The notes beneath the pieces were generated by a model, which worked only from the letters and a program-made list of their open reading frames with translations, was not told the DNA's origin and searched no databases. Shown here in pieces: positions 1 through 6,825 of a stretch of DNA of 7,876 nucleotides. A program made the translations under genes and the position numbers. Origin of the DNA: Cyclobacteriaceae bacterium (lineage in GTDB: Bacteria > Bacteroidota > Bacteroidia > Cytophagales > Cyclobacteriaceae); assembly GCA_025455445.1 (NCBI GenBank), contig JALOMN010000138.1, forward strand, positions 1 to 7,876, given 5' to 3'. Every line of letters begins with the position of its first letter. Positions within the stretch are counted from its first letter, which is position 1.

Positions 1-72
1 AAAGACACCTTGCACCACACCGAGAAAGATGAACATGGAAAATAAATCAATCCGGTAATTCATGAGGTGCAT
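1..72 (-). CDS. N-terminus of a membrane protein, possibly a 7TM AraC-type regulator (partial)
   Basis: Read leftward, an open frame begins at an ATG at 72 (MHLMNYRIDL...) or at a second in-frame ATG at 63 (MNYRIDLFSMFIFLGVVQGV...) and runs off the window edge without a stop. The segment LFSMFIFLGVVQGVF is a hydrophobic helix. From family knowledge, starts of the form 'F-hydrophobic-LG-VQG-F' are common in Bacteroidota AraC-family regulators with an N-terminal membrane sensor, but the DNA-binding domain would lie outside the window. The start is ambiguous: an AAGGA sequence lies 3 bases before the first ATG and 12 before the second, and the likely promoter at 81-113 would give a very short or no leader for the first ATG, which slightly favours 63. 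The gene is divergent from the aminopeptidase gene. Only about 21 residues are visible, so the family call is weak; existence of the gene is moderately supported. Confidence 0.45.
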   Translation of the reverse strand, partial: MHLMNYRIDLFSMFIFLGVVQGVF

Positions 73-80
73 ATTTCCTT

Positions 81-113
81 CAAAGATATAAACCTCTATG
101 GACCTTTCTCAAA
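81..113 (-). promoter_or_regulatory. Bacteroidota-type promoter for the leftward edge gene
   Basis: On the minus strand a TTTG (110-113) is followed after 21 bases by TATCTTTG (81-88), a full match to the Bacteroidota -7 box TAnnTTTG with a -33 TTTG at acceptable spacing. It sits directly upstream of the edge gene, so transcription would begin only a few bases before its candidate start codons. Promoter function is inferred from consensus. Confidence 0.5.
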
Positions 114-150
114 TTTTAAAATTGTTGCCCATTCATCAGATAAATTAAAT

Positions 151-180
151 TTTATTCTACGTACTATCACCTTATATTTA
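151..180 (+). promoter_or_regulatory. Weak candidate promoter for the aminopeptidase operon
   Basis: TATATTTA at 173-180 matches the Bacteroidota -7 box TAnnTTTG at all but the last position. A TTTA at 151-154, 18 bases upstream, could serve as a poor -33 element. The predicted transcript would have a leader of about a dozen bases before the ATG at 200. The 127-bp space from 73 to 199 is the only upstream room for both divergent genes, so some promoter must lie here, but this exact placement is uncertain. Confidence 0.3.
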
Positions 181-199
181 ACAACATAAAAACACGCTT

Positions 200-1666
200 A
201 TGAAAATACTTTTTTCGCTTCTTATACTATGTATCAGTTACACACTTGGAGCACAGAATCCAGATTTACCAGATGATTTTCTATCCAAAGATTTTCATAA
301 AGACCGCAGAGAGCAACTCCGCGGCATCTTACCAACTAATTCGGTGGCCGTATTTTTTGCCAACCCCGTGCGCAACCGCGCCAATGATGTGGAATACATC
401 TACCACCAGGATCCTGATTTCTATTATCTCACCGGTTATAAAGAACCCGATGCCGTGCTTTTTATTTTCAAGGACAAACAAGCAGCAGCCAACGGAACCA
501 TGTATAATGAAATACTTTTTGTGCAACCGCGAAATGCCATGCGCGAAATGTGGACGGGCAGAAGATTGGGTGAACAAGGTGTAAAAGATGTTCTGGGTTT
601 TGAGCAGGCTTTTAACAACACCGAATTCAAAAAATATAAAGTCGACTTCAGCAAATTTGATAAAATTCTATTTTTTGATTTCATGAATGATGTGCGTGAT
701 AACCCACGCGATTCATCTGATCTTTATAGCATGATTGTCGACTTCAAAACGAAAGTAAATTATCCTGATAAGAACGCAACCACGTTAGCGGTAGAGCCAC
801 AAAAAAACAACCTCGACACAAAAGGTCTCGCCAGTCTGATGAGCAAACTACGCGGTATAAAAACTCCGGAAGAAATTGAAATGATAAAAAAAGCTGTTGC
901 TATATCCTGCATGGGTCAGGTAGAAGTGATGAAAGCGATAAAGCCCGGCATGTCGGAGCGCGAGATACAGGGTATTCATGAATTTGTATTCAAGAAATAT
1001 CAAGCAGAAGATCTGGGTTATCCTTCCATTGTAGGCGCAGGCCATAACGGCTGCATACTTCATTACATTGATAATTATAAACCAAACGTAACTTCTAAAG
1101 AATTAATCCTGATGGATTTGGGTGCAGAGTATCATGGTTACACCGCTGATATAACACGCACCATCCCGGTAAACGGAAAATTTTCTCCGGAACAAAAAGC
1201 CATTTATGAACTGGCATTAAAAGCACAGGAGGCAGCTATGAAAATTTGCAAGCCCGGCATTAAGCGCTCAGTGCTTACTGACACATGTCGTGCGGTGGTA
1301 AATCGTGGATTAATAGAATTAGGCATTGCCAAGCCAGGCGAGAAACATATGTATTTTCCGCATGGCGTAAGTCATCATATCGGGTTGGATGTGCATGATC
1401 GTGGTGATGCCATGATTGAAGAAAATAATACCATCGTGATTGAGCCGGGCATTTATATTCCCGATAATGCACCTTGTGATAAAAAATGGTGGGGTATCGC
1501 GGTGCGCATTGAAGATGATTTTCTGATTACCAAAGATGGCTACGAGCATCTTTCAAAGCTTGCACCCCGCACAGTGAAAGATATTGAAGACCTGATGAAG
1601 CAGTCTTCCATCTTTGAAAACTATAGCTTGCCGGATATCGATAAAATTACACAGAAGAAGAATTGA
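200..1666 (+). CDS. pepP: Secreted aminopeptidase P (Xaa-Pro aminopeptidase, M24B family)
   Basis: Predicted dinuclear metallopeptidase that removes the N-terminal residue from peptides with proline in second position. It has 488 residues. Residues 1-18 form a Sec signal peptide (MKILFSLLILCISYTLGA, then QN), so it probably acts in the periplasm or outside the cell, unlike cytoplasmic E. coli PepP. Residues about 30-170 are the AMP_N domain, with PepP-like text such as the DFYYLTGYKEPDAV stretch near 73-86. Residues about 220-455 are the pita-bread catalytic domain. All five metal ligands are visible: D306 (MDLGAE), D317 (ADITRT), H392 (HGVSHHIGLDVHD), E415 (IEPGIY) and E438 (RIEDD). H288 (HYIDN) and H399 match the substrate-site histidines, so the enzyme should be active. 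It is the first gene of a likely three-gene rightward operon. The ATG at 200 gives a complete signal peptide. The symbol is by similarity to E. coli PepP; secreted Bacteroidota homologues are often left unnamed. Confidence 0.93.
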   Translation: MKILFSLLILCISYTLGAQNPDLPDDFLSKDFHKDRREQLRGILPTNSVAVFFANPVRNRANDVEYIYHQDPDFYYLTGYKEPDAVLFIFKDKQAAANGTMYNEILFVQPRNAMREMWTGRRLGEQGVKDVLGFEQAFNNTEFKKYKVDFSKFDKILFFDFMNDVRDNPRDSSDLYSMIVDFKTKVNYPDKNATTLAVEPQKNNLDTKGLASLMSKLRGIKTPEEIEMIKKAVAISCMGQVEVMKAIKPGMSEREIQGIHEFVFKKYQAEDLGYPSIVGAGHNGCILHYIDNYKPNVTSKELILMDLGAEYHGYTADITRTIPVNGKFSPEQKAIYELALKAQEAAMKICKPGIKRSVLTDTCRAVVNRGLIELGIAKPGEKHMYFPHGVSHHIGLDVHDRGDAMIEENNTIVIEPGIYIPDNAPCDKKWWGIAVRIEDDFLITKDGYEHLSKLAPRTVKDIEDLMKQSSIFENYSLPDIDKITQKKN

Positions 1667-1704
1667 TCAGTTGTCCTGCACCTTTGAGGTGTAGGACAAC
1701 TGAT
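1666..1704 (+). terminator. Strong intergenic hairpin overlapping the aminopeptidase stop codon
   Basis: ATCAGTTGTCCTGCACC (1666-1682) and GGTGTAGGACAACTGAT (1688-1704) pair over 17 bp with one G-U, around the loop TTTGA. The stem starts at the last base of the aminopeptidase stop codon. No run of T follows on the plus strand, so it is not a classical intrinsic terminator. It may instead partly terminate, stabilise the upstream message, or mark an RNA processing site before the transporter gene 22 bases downstream. The structure is seen directly; its role is inferred. Confidence 0.6.
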
Positions 1705-1726
1705 ACCTCCGTGAAAAAAACCTGAA

Positions 1727-3355
1727 ATGATCGAACTTCTCAAAACTTCACCACTGCTTCTGTTATTTGTTGTGCTGGCAGTGGGCGCACCGTTGGGTAA
1801 AATCAGAATTGCCGGAGTGAATCTTGGCATCGCCTCAGTATTATTTACCGGCCTGGCATTTGGAGCCCTCTCTCCCGATATTAAGTTACCGGCTATTGTT
1901 TATGAGATTGGCCTGGTGCTTTTCATTTATTGTATTGGCATTTCCAGTGGTGAACAGTTTTTTGGAAATCTGAAAAAGAAAGGCTGGCGTGAAAATGCGC
2001 TTGCCTTCAGTGCCATCGCAGTTGCGTTTCTGTTAGTGCTTTTAATCAGTTCATTCACCTCTTTCAAGTATTCTTACCTGGCTGGGATATTTTCGGGCAG
2101 TCTTACCAATACACCTTCGCTTGCAGCCTCACTCGAATTTATGAAAGGAGTTACTCCGGCCTCTTTGTTGGAAACCGCATTGTCTGAGCCGGTGGTTGCT
2201 TATTCAGTAACCTATCCGATGGGTGTAATTGGAATGATACTGGCGATAGTACTTTTTCAAAAAATATTTAAAACATCACTCAAAGTTCCTGCTGCAGTTA
2301 CTGAATCAGAAAAACTCACCAACGCTACCATCACGATCACTAATGAAAAAATTACCGGACTTACTATTCGTCAGATAAAAGCAGATAATAAATTAAATGT
2401 GGTATTTGGGCGTATAAAACATGAAGGCAATTCAACCGTTGCCATGGATGACTCCAAGCCAATGCCTGGTGATTTAATAACTATTGTAGGCAAACCCAAT
2501 GAGATTGAAAAAGCCATTCCTGTTTTAGGAGTTCGCAGTGAATTTAACCTTGAGGTAGAGCATCAGCAACTGGACATCCGCAGGATATTTGTTTCAAATC
2601 AGGAAATAATAGGTCAAACACTAAAAGATCTGAACTTGCCTTATACCATGGGCATTATCATCACGCGCATACGAAGAGGTGATATCGACTTTTTGCCCAA
2701 TTCAGAAACTACTCTTCAGTTTGGTGATCGTGTGCGTATTCTTACGGGAAGAAATGAATTAGCCTCTGCCAGTAAATTTTTTGGCGATAGTTATGCTGCA
2801 CAAAGTCATATTGATATTCTCACACTTGGTCTCGGTGTAGCTGCCGGATTCTTATTGGGCATGATCCCTATACCGCTGCCAGGAAATATTACAATCAAAT
2901 TCGGCATTGCAGGTGGACCGCTGATTGTAGCGCTTATACTCGGGGCTGTAAACCGTGTAGGCAAATTAGTGTTTGTGATGCCATACAGCGCCAGTCAAAC
3001 AGTGCGTGAGTTAGGGTTGGTTTTATTTCTTGCTGGTATAGGAACACGATCAGGATATGCATTTAAAGAAACAATGATGCAAGGTGGTGATGGCATCACA
3101 TTTTTTCTATTGGGCGCAGCCATTACAATGATTGTTGGGTTGTTATTTCTTTCATTGGGCCACTTCCTTTTAAAAATACCTTTCCCAAAATTAGCGGGTA
3201 TGTTGGGTGGCATTCAAACTCAACCTGCCGTGCTGGCATTTGTAAATGAGCAGGCAAAAAGTGAACAACCGAACATTGGCTATTCATCGGTCTTTCCTAT
3301 TGCCACACTTACTAAAATAATTCTCGCGCAAGTATTACTCACGCTATTGAGTTAA
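1727..3355 (+). CDS. AspT/YidE/YbjL-type transporter with two RCK_C domains
   Basis: Inner-membrane transporter of 542 residues, related to the aspartate:alanine exchanger AspT and to E. coli YidE/YbjL. It shows the family's two-half design. The first membrane half is residues about 5-180, two soluble RCK_C (TrkA_C-like) domains span about 200-267 and 281-353, and the second membrane half is about 362-541. The halves repeat each other: EIGLVLFIYCIGISSG (60-75) with ELGLVLFLAGIGTRSG (428-443); LAGIFSGSLTNTPSLAAS (118-135) with LAGMLGGIQTQPAVLAF (489-505); and YSVTYPMGVIGMI with YSSVFPIATLTKI. The conserved T-x-TP/QP loops are the likely transport core, and the RCK_C domains usually sense ligands in related channels. 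The length is normal for the family. The substrate cannot be read from sequence: amino-acid or dicarboxylate exchange is likely but other anions are possible. It follows the hairpin at 1666-1704 and is 24 bp from the acetyltransferase gene. The ATG is preceded by an A-rich stretch rather than a Shine-Dalgarno site. Confidence 0.88.
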   Translation: MIELLKTSPLLLLFVVLAVGAPLGKIRIAGVNLGIASVLFTGLAFGALSPDIKLPAIVYEIGLVLFIYCIGISSGEQFFGNLKKKGWRENALAFSAIAVAFLLVLLISSFTSFKYSYLAGIFSGSLTNTPSLAASLEFMKGVTPASLLETALSEPVVAYSVTYPMGVIGMILAIVLFQKIFKTSLKVPAAVTESEKLTNATITITNEKITGLTIRQIKADNKLNVVFGRIKHEGNSTVAMDDSKPMPGDLITIVGKPNEIEKAIPVLGVRSEFNLEVEHQQLDIRRIFVSNQEIIGQTLKDLNLPYTMGIIITRIRRGDIDFLPNSETTLQFGDRVRILTGRNELASASKFFGDSYAAQSHIDILTLGLGVAAGFLLGMIPIPLPGNITIKFGIAGGPLIVALILGAVNRVGKLVFVMPYSASQTVRELGLVLFLAGIGTRSGYAFKETMMQGGDGITFFLLGAAITMIVGLLFLSLGHFLLKIPFPKLAGMLGGIQTQPAVLAFVNEQAKSEQPNIGYSSVFPIATLTKIILAQVLLTLLS

Positions 3356-3379
3356 GAATTCATTTTTTAATCTTTAAAT

Positions 3380-3886
3380 ATGATTACACCAGCAGTAATT
3401 GCAGACGCCCCTGAACTTGACAAACTTGTAAACTCAGCATATCGCGGAGATTCTTCACGACAAGGATGGACAACCGAAGCCGATATACTGGATGGCACCC
3501 GCACCGATGCGGCAGCCATTGCAGAGTTAATTCAGACCCCGGGAACGACCATCTTGAAATATGTGGAGGAAAATGAGATTCTTGCGTGCGTAGAATTAAA
3601 AAAAGAAGATGGCAAACTTTACCTGGGCATGCTTACGGTAAAACCAAAGTTACAAGGCAAGGGCATCGGTAAACTTTTATTGAAAGAAGCTGAAGAAGAA
3701 GCTAAGCGACAAAATTGTACATCCATCTTCATGACTGTGATTTCCGTGCGCAAAGAATTAATTGATTGGTATGTGCGCCATGGCTATACACCAACAGGAG
3801 AAAAAAAACCATTTGCGTTTAATGATCCGCGTTTTGGTCAACCGAAGCAGCCCCTTGAATTTATTGTATTGGAAAAGAAGCTCTAA
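3380..3886 (+). CDS. GNAT-family N-acetyltransferase
   Basis: Predicted cytoplasmic acetyl-CoA-dependent acetyltransferase of 168 residues, a typical single GNAT domain. The acetyl-CoA pyrophosphate loop is visible as LQGKGIGKLLLKEA, with Q92, G93, K94, G95, I96 and G97 forming the Q-x-x-G-x-G motif at the start of helix 3. The preceding strand is LGMLTVKP (82-89), and the C-terminal part has a WYVRHGY stretch (130-136) typical of the GNAT motif B region. The N-terminal text around AYRGDSSRQGWTTEAD and the C-terminal NDPRFGQP are recurrent in one uncharacterised GNAT subgroup, recalled from family knowledge. The acceptor is unknown: small molecule, amino acid or protein are all possible. It follows the transporter gene by 24 bp with no visible terminator, so co-transcription is likely. 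It converges on the permease gene. Confidence 0.9.
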   Translation: MITPAVIADAPELDKLVNSAYRGDSSRQGWTTEADILDGTRTDAAAIAELIQTPGTTILKYVEENEILACVELKKEDGKLYLGMLTVKPKLQGKGIGKLLLKEAEEEAKRQNCTSIFMTVISVRKELIDWYVRHGYTPTGEKKPFAFNDPRFGQPKQPLEFIVLEKKL

Positions 3887-3951
3887 TTAATCAGCTTTTA
3901 CAAGACCATAGTCACGATGATGGTAATTTAAAGTATGCGCTCTTCAGCATG

Positions 3952-3968
3952 AATCTCTTAGTGAGATT
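3952..3968. terminator. Small hairpin between convergent genes
   Basis: AATCTC (3952-3957) and GAGATT (3963-3968) form a 6-bp stem with a 5-base loop in the 117-bp space between the converging acetyltransferase and permease genes. No T tract follows on either strand, so terminator function is a guess from position. Nothing else convincing was seen in this space. Confidence 0.22.
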
Positions 3969-4003
3969 ATAAATAAGAAACGATTCCCGGTTTTACATCC
4001 TTA

Positions 4004-6490
4004 TTAATCATTCTTAAGTGCCTCTACCGGATTGCTGATAGCCGCCTTATATGCTTTAATACTGACGGTTAACAAGGCCACAAACAGCGCAACCCCACCT
4101 GCCAACAGCATGATTCCCACATCAAAACCAACGCGGTAAGCAAAACTTTCAAGCCATAGTTTCTCCAACAGATACCAGGTTAGGGGAATGGCCAGCACTA
4201 AGGCAATCACGATAAGCCTTACGAAATCTTTGCTTAGCAATAGCACGAGTTGACTTACAGTTGCACCCATTGCCTTGCGTATACTAAGTTCTTTGCCACG
4301 TTGCTCGGCCGCATAAGTGACCAGCCCCAGCAATCCAAGGCAGGCGATGATAATAGCCAGCGCGGTGAAAATTATAAACACCTGCCCCATGCGCTGTTCT
4401 GCTTTGTACTTATCAGCAAAGTTTGCATCAAGAAAACTGTACTCAAAAGGAGCATCGGGTGCATACTTCTTCCAGACTTTTTCAACGATTTCTATATTTT
4501 TTTCAACATTCGTTGATGCAAAGCGAATACCTGCTTCTAAATTGGCTCCGGGCATTAAAAGAATGATCATCGGGCGGATATTATTTTTCAGTGATTCGAA
4601 ATTAAAGTCCCGGATTACACCGATCACCTCCACATCATATTCCTTCTCTGATCCAAAGCGCGAGATTAATTTCTTACCCTCATGATTATCCCAGCCCAGA
4701 TGACGCATAGCCGTTTCATTCAGCAGCACTGCACTGGAATCAGATGGAAAATCCCGTGAGAAGTACCGTCCGGACACGAGTTGATATCCCATCGTTTTCA
4801 GGGCATCAAAATCAGTAACATATACAGTCAATAAATGCTCATTACCTGTATCCTTCATACGAAAGGTTGAATTCCAGTCAATGTTCGGAGGCATGCGGTT
4901 TACAAACGTTACACCCTGCACTTCCGAATGCTGAAGCAATTCGTTTCTAAAGGCATCTGCATTTTTACCCAGCGACATGGTGTGCATCATTGTCATGATC
5001 TTGTCTTTATCAAAACCAAGATTTTGATTTTGCACATACTTCAATTGTTGAAAGACAACCAGAGAAGCAATGATAAGCCCGATAGAAATAAAAAACTGAA
5101 AAACCACCAGTGAATTTCGTATACCCGAGCGCTTCATACCAGCCCTTACTTTACCCTTCAGCACTTCGGCTGGCATGAATGAGGTAAGATAAAATGCCGG
5201 GTAGCTTCCGGCCAGCGCCCCAACCAACAGTGTGAACATAATCAGTCCAATCAAAAAGATCGGGCTGAGTAGTGAATTGAACATGATATTTTTTACTGTG
5301 ATCAGGTTAAACATGTTCAATGATATTGAAACGAAGAATAGTGCAAACAGCACGGCAATGATAGTATAGAGGTAAGACTCCATCATAAACTGTGCAATGA
5401 GTTTGCCGCGTAAGGCGCCCACTGTTTTTCGGATGCCTACCTCCTTGGCGCGGTTAGCAGCACGGGCTGTGCTCAGGTTCATAAAATTGATACACGCCAG
5501 CACAATCAGGAAAACTGCTATCATGCCGAAAAGATATAGGTAGCGAAGCACAATCAGGAAAACTGCTATCATGCCGAAAAGATATAGGTAGCGAATGTTG
5601 CCATTGGGCTCGAGCTCATCCGAAAATTGAGAGTGCAGATGAATGTCTGTTAACGCCTGCGTTTGAAAATGTATATAACTTCCTGAAGCTGCCATCTGCT
5701 CCATAGTCATATTCAGAAACTGCTCTATTTCCGGAGCGATATAGTGATTCACGAAATAATTGTATTTCTCATTTACTCCATTAACCGATGCCCCAGGATG
5801 CAATTTGAAATAAGTGAGCACACCACTGTTCAACCAATATTGAGGATAGCGGAAAATATCCCAGGTTTGAATTGAAAGGATGAAGTCGAACTGAAGGTGA
5901 GCGTTGTGTGGCGAATCAGCGGCAATGCCTGTTACTTCGGCTTTCATAAAGCCATCACTTCCGATGATGAACTGCTTACCGATTGGTGTTAGGTCTCCCG
6001 CACCCTTATAATCAAAATATTTACGGGCTATACGTTCAGTAATTACCACTTTACCGGGGCCTTCGAGTGCATCCGTTGGATTACCAACGATTAATTGATA
6101 GCCATTGAAAAATTGAAAGAAATTGGAATCAGCAAGCAGAAATCTTGTCTCTGTAAAACTCTTGTCTTCATAGCGCACCGGCATGGTGTTCCATTTGTTG
6201 ATACGAATCACCTCACTTACTTCAGGCACATCGTGAACAAGCGCTTCGGCCATTGGTAAGCCGGTAAACACAGTGGTGATTTCCTGTCCATTTAGGTTGG
6301 CATTCAACACACTTCGGTAGATACGTCCGGCATCAGGATGAAAACGATCGTAGCTTAATTCATCGGCAATATATAGTACCAACAACAGTGTGCTGGTAAT
6401 GCCAAGCGTTAACCCGAAAATGTTAATGAACGAGTATGTGATATTACGTTGAAGATTGCGTATTGCAATCACGAGAAAGTTCCGCAGCAT
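4004..6490 (-). CDS. FtsX/MacB-type ABC transporter permease with a duplicated TM2 segment
   Basis: Inner-membrane permease subunit of a MacB-like ABC system, 828 residues. The start MLRNFLVIAIRNLQRN followed by SFINIFGLTLG is the standard opening of Bacteroidota members. Order: TM1 about 20-41; a periplasmic MacB_PCD domain about 42-295; a first FtsX domain with TM helices about 300-435 and the cytoplasmic motif AKEVGIRKTVGA (348-359); TM about 458-480; a second periplasmic domain about 485-695; and a second FtsX domain about 702-815 with the matching motif GKELSIRKAMGA (732-743). Both motifs are expected to contact the ATPase. No ATPase is encoded nearby; in this phylum such permeases are often orphans. 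Related systems move lipoproteins, peptides or antibiotics or transmit force to the envelope; the substrate here is unknown. Residues 300-315 (RYLYLFGMIAVFLIVL) are repeated exactly at 316-331, an insertion into TM2 caused by a 48-bp tandem duplication. Without it the protein would be 812 residues. Reading frame and all other domains are intact. Confidence 0.92.
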   Translation of the reverse strand: MLRNFLVIAIRNLQRNITYSFINIFGLTLGITSTLLLVLYIADELSYDRFHPDAGRIYRSVLNANLNGQEITTVFTGLPMAEALVHDVPEVSEVIRINKWNTMPVRYEDKSFTETRFLLADSNFFQFFNGYQLIVGNPTDALEGPGKVVITERIARKYFDYKGAGDLTPIGKQFIIGSDGFMKAEVTGIAADSPHNAHLQFDFILSIQTWDIFRYPQYWLNSGVLTYFKLHPGASVNGVNEKYNYFVNHYIAPEIEQFLNMTMEQMAASGSYIHFQTQALTDIHLHSQFSDELEPNGNIRYLYLFGMIAVFLIVLRYLYLFGMIAVFLIVLACINFMNLSTARAANRAKEVGIRKTVGALRGKLIAQFMMESYLYTIIAVLFALFFVSISLNMFNLITVKNIMFNSLLSPIFLIGLIMFTLLVGALAGSYPAFYLTSFMPAEVLKGKVRAGMKRSGIRNSLVVFQFFISIGLIIASLVVFQQLKYVQNQNLGFDKDKIMTMMHTMSLGKNADAFRNELLQHSEVQGVTFVNRMPPNIDWNSTFRMKDTGNEHLLTVYVTDFDALKTMGYQLVSGRYFSRDFPSDSSAVLLNETAMRHLGWDNHEGKKLISRFGSEKEYDVEVIGVIRDFNFESLKNNIRPMIILLMPGANLEAGIRFASTNVEKNIEIVEKVWKKYAPDAPFEYSFLDANFADKYKAEQRMGQVFIIFTALAIIIACLGLLGLVTYAAEQRGKELSIRKAMGATVSQLVLLLSKDFVRLIVIALVLAIPLTWYLLEKLWLESFAYRVGFDVGIMLLAGGVALFVALLTVSIKAYKAAISNPVEALKND
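5499..5595. repeat. Exact 48-bp tandem duplication inside the permease gene
   Basis: Bases 5499-5547 are identical to 5547-5595 (49 matches at period 48), giving two perfect copies. On the coding strand the copies encode residues 300-315 and 316-331 of the permease. The codon at the join (residue 315, CTT) is a hybrid of the flanking ATT and CTG codons, as expected for a clean duplication. No base difference separates the copies. Confidence 0.97.
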
Positions 6491-6513
6491 GCTATACTTA
6501 ATTTACGCGAGTC

Positions 6514-6555
6514 AATACGATTTCAATGCCAATCTAACATCTGCTAAATCGTATT
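6514..6555. promoter_or_regulatory. Perfect 10-bp inverted repeat upstream of the permease
   Basis: AATACGATTT (6514-6523) and AAATCGTATT (6546-6555) are exact reverse complements with 22 bases between them. The nearer arm lies 23 bases before the permease start codon. The 32-bp spacing between arm centres is about three helical turns, which would suit a dimeric regulator; a leader RNA hairpin with a 22-base loop is the alternative. Symmetry is seen directly; an operator role is inferred. Confidence 0.4.
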
Positions 6556-6735
6556 CAAATAAGGGTTTAGTCTATTTTATAATGCTCAAATACGAACAAT
6601 AATGTGCGAAATCGGTCAATTTAATTCCTTGTTTCTTTTCAATCCTTTGCCTTGAAATACTTCATCCTTTGCAAAACCACATTCCATTTCACCAGCTAAA
6701 TTTGTTTGGCCACCAAAGTCGTTTCATTATAGCAT

Positions 6736-6795
6736 AGTCACTTCAGTAATATATTATCACACTCACTATATTTTAACAAGTGATGAAGAGTGACT
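6736..6795. repeat. Interrupted inverted repeat downstream of the secreted protein gene
   Basis: AGTCACTTCA (6736-6745) pairs with TGAAGAGTGACT (6784-6795) as ten base pairs with a two-base bulge. Inside it, ATCAC (6756-6760) is complementary to GTGAT (6780-6784), though that arm shares base 6784 with the outer stem. The structure begins about 30 bases after the stop codon of the secreted protein gene and could be a 3' RNA structure. A T7 run on the minus strand (6801-6807) lies before it, not after it, so it is not a standard terminator. Confidence 0.25.
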
Positions 6796-6825
6796 GGTTT
6801 AAAAAAATACTACTTCTACAAATTT

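Larger units (their letters stand above)
6491..6825. other. Gene-free gap between two leftward genes
   Basis: This 335-bp stretch separates the unknown secreted protein gene from the permease gene, both leftward. I found no convincing coding sequence. The longest candidate near its middle is a 23-codon leftward frame (6616-6687) with no recognisable content. The permease promoter should lie here, but no full TAnnTTTG match on the minus strand was found. One full match exists on the plus strand (TAAATTTG, 6697-6704) with no gene to serve. Two inverted-repeat regions (6514-6555 and 6736-6795) are listed separately. Confidence 0.6.

Noticed and set aside
1..45. Rightward frame ending in TAA at 43-45 (KDTLHHTEKDEHGK), a possible C-terminus of an upstream gene
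   Set aside because: Only 14 codons are visible and they are not distinctive; the overlapping leftward frame has a hydrophobic N-terminus, start codons and a matching promoter, so it is preferred, though not excluded.
329..684. Leftward open frames of 82 codons opposite the aminopeptidase gene
   Set aside because: They overlap the AMP_N domain coding region of a well-conserved gene and have no recognisable content.
931..1262. Short repeated text AAGCCCGGCAT within the aminopeptidase gene
   Set aside because: It encodes the two KPG turns (residues 248-250 and 351-353) that recur in the pseudo-symmetric M24 fold; shared codons explain it and it is not a mobile or regulatory repeat.
4317..4685. 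Plus-strand open frame of 122 codons opposite the permease gene
   Set aside because: It lies entirely antisense to a well-supported permease and its translation shows no family features; a shadow frame.
6602..6655. Rightward 17-codon frame in the gap (ATG at 6602)
   Set aside because: Low-complexity, very short, with no supporting signals.
6616..6687. Leftward 23-codon frame starting MECGFAKDEV in the gap
   Set aside because: Too short, with no recognisable content, ribosome binding site or promoter; expected by chance in a 335-bp gap.
6701..6717. Small palindrome TTTGGCCACCAAA in the gap
   Set aside because: Only a 5-bp stem with a 3-base loop, no T tract and no nearby gene end; likely chance.
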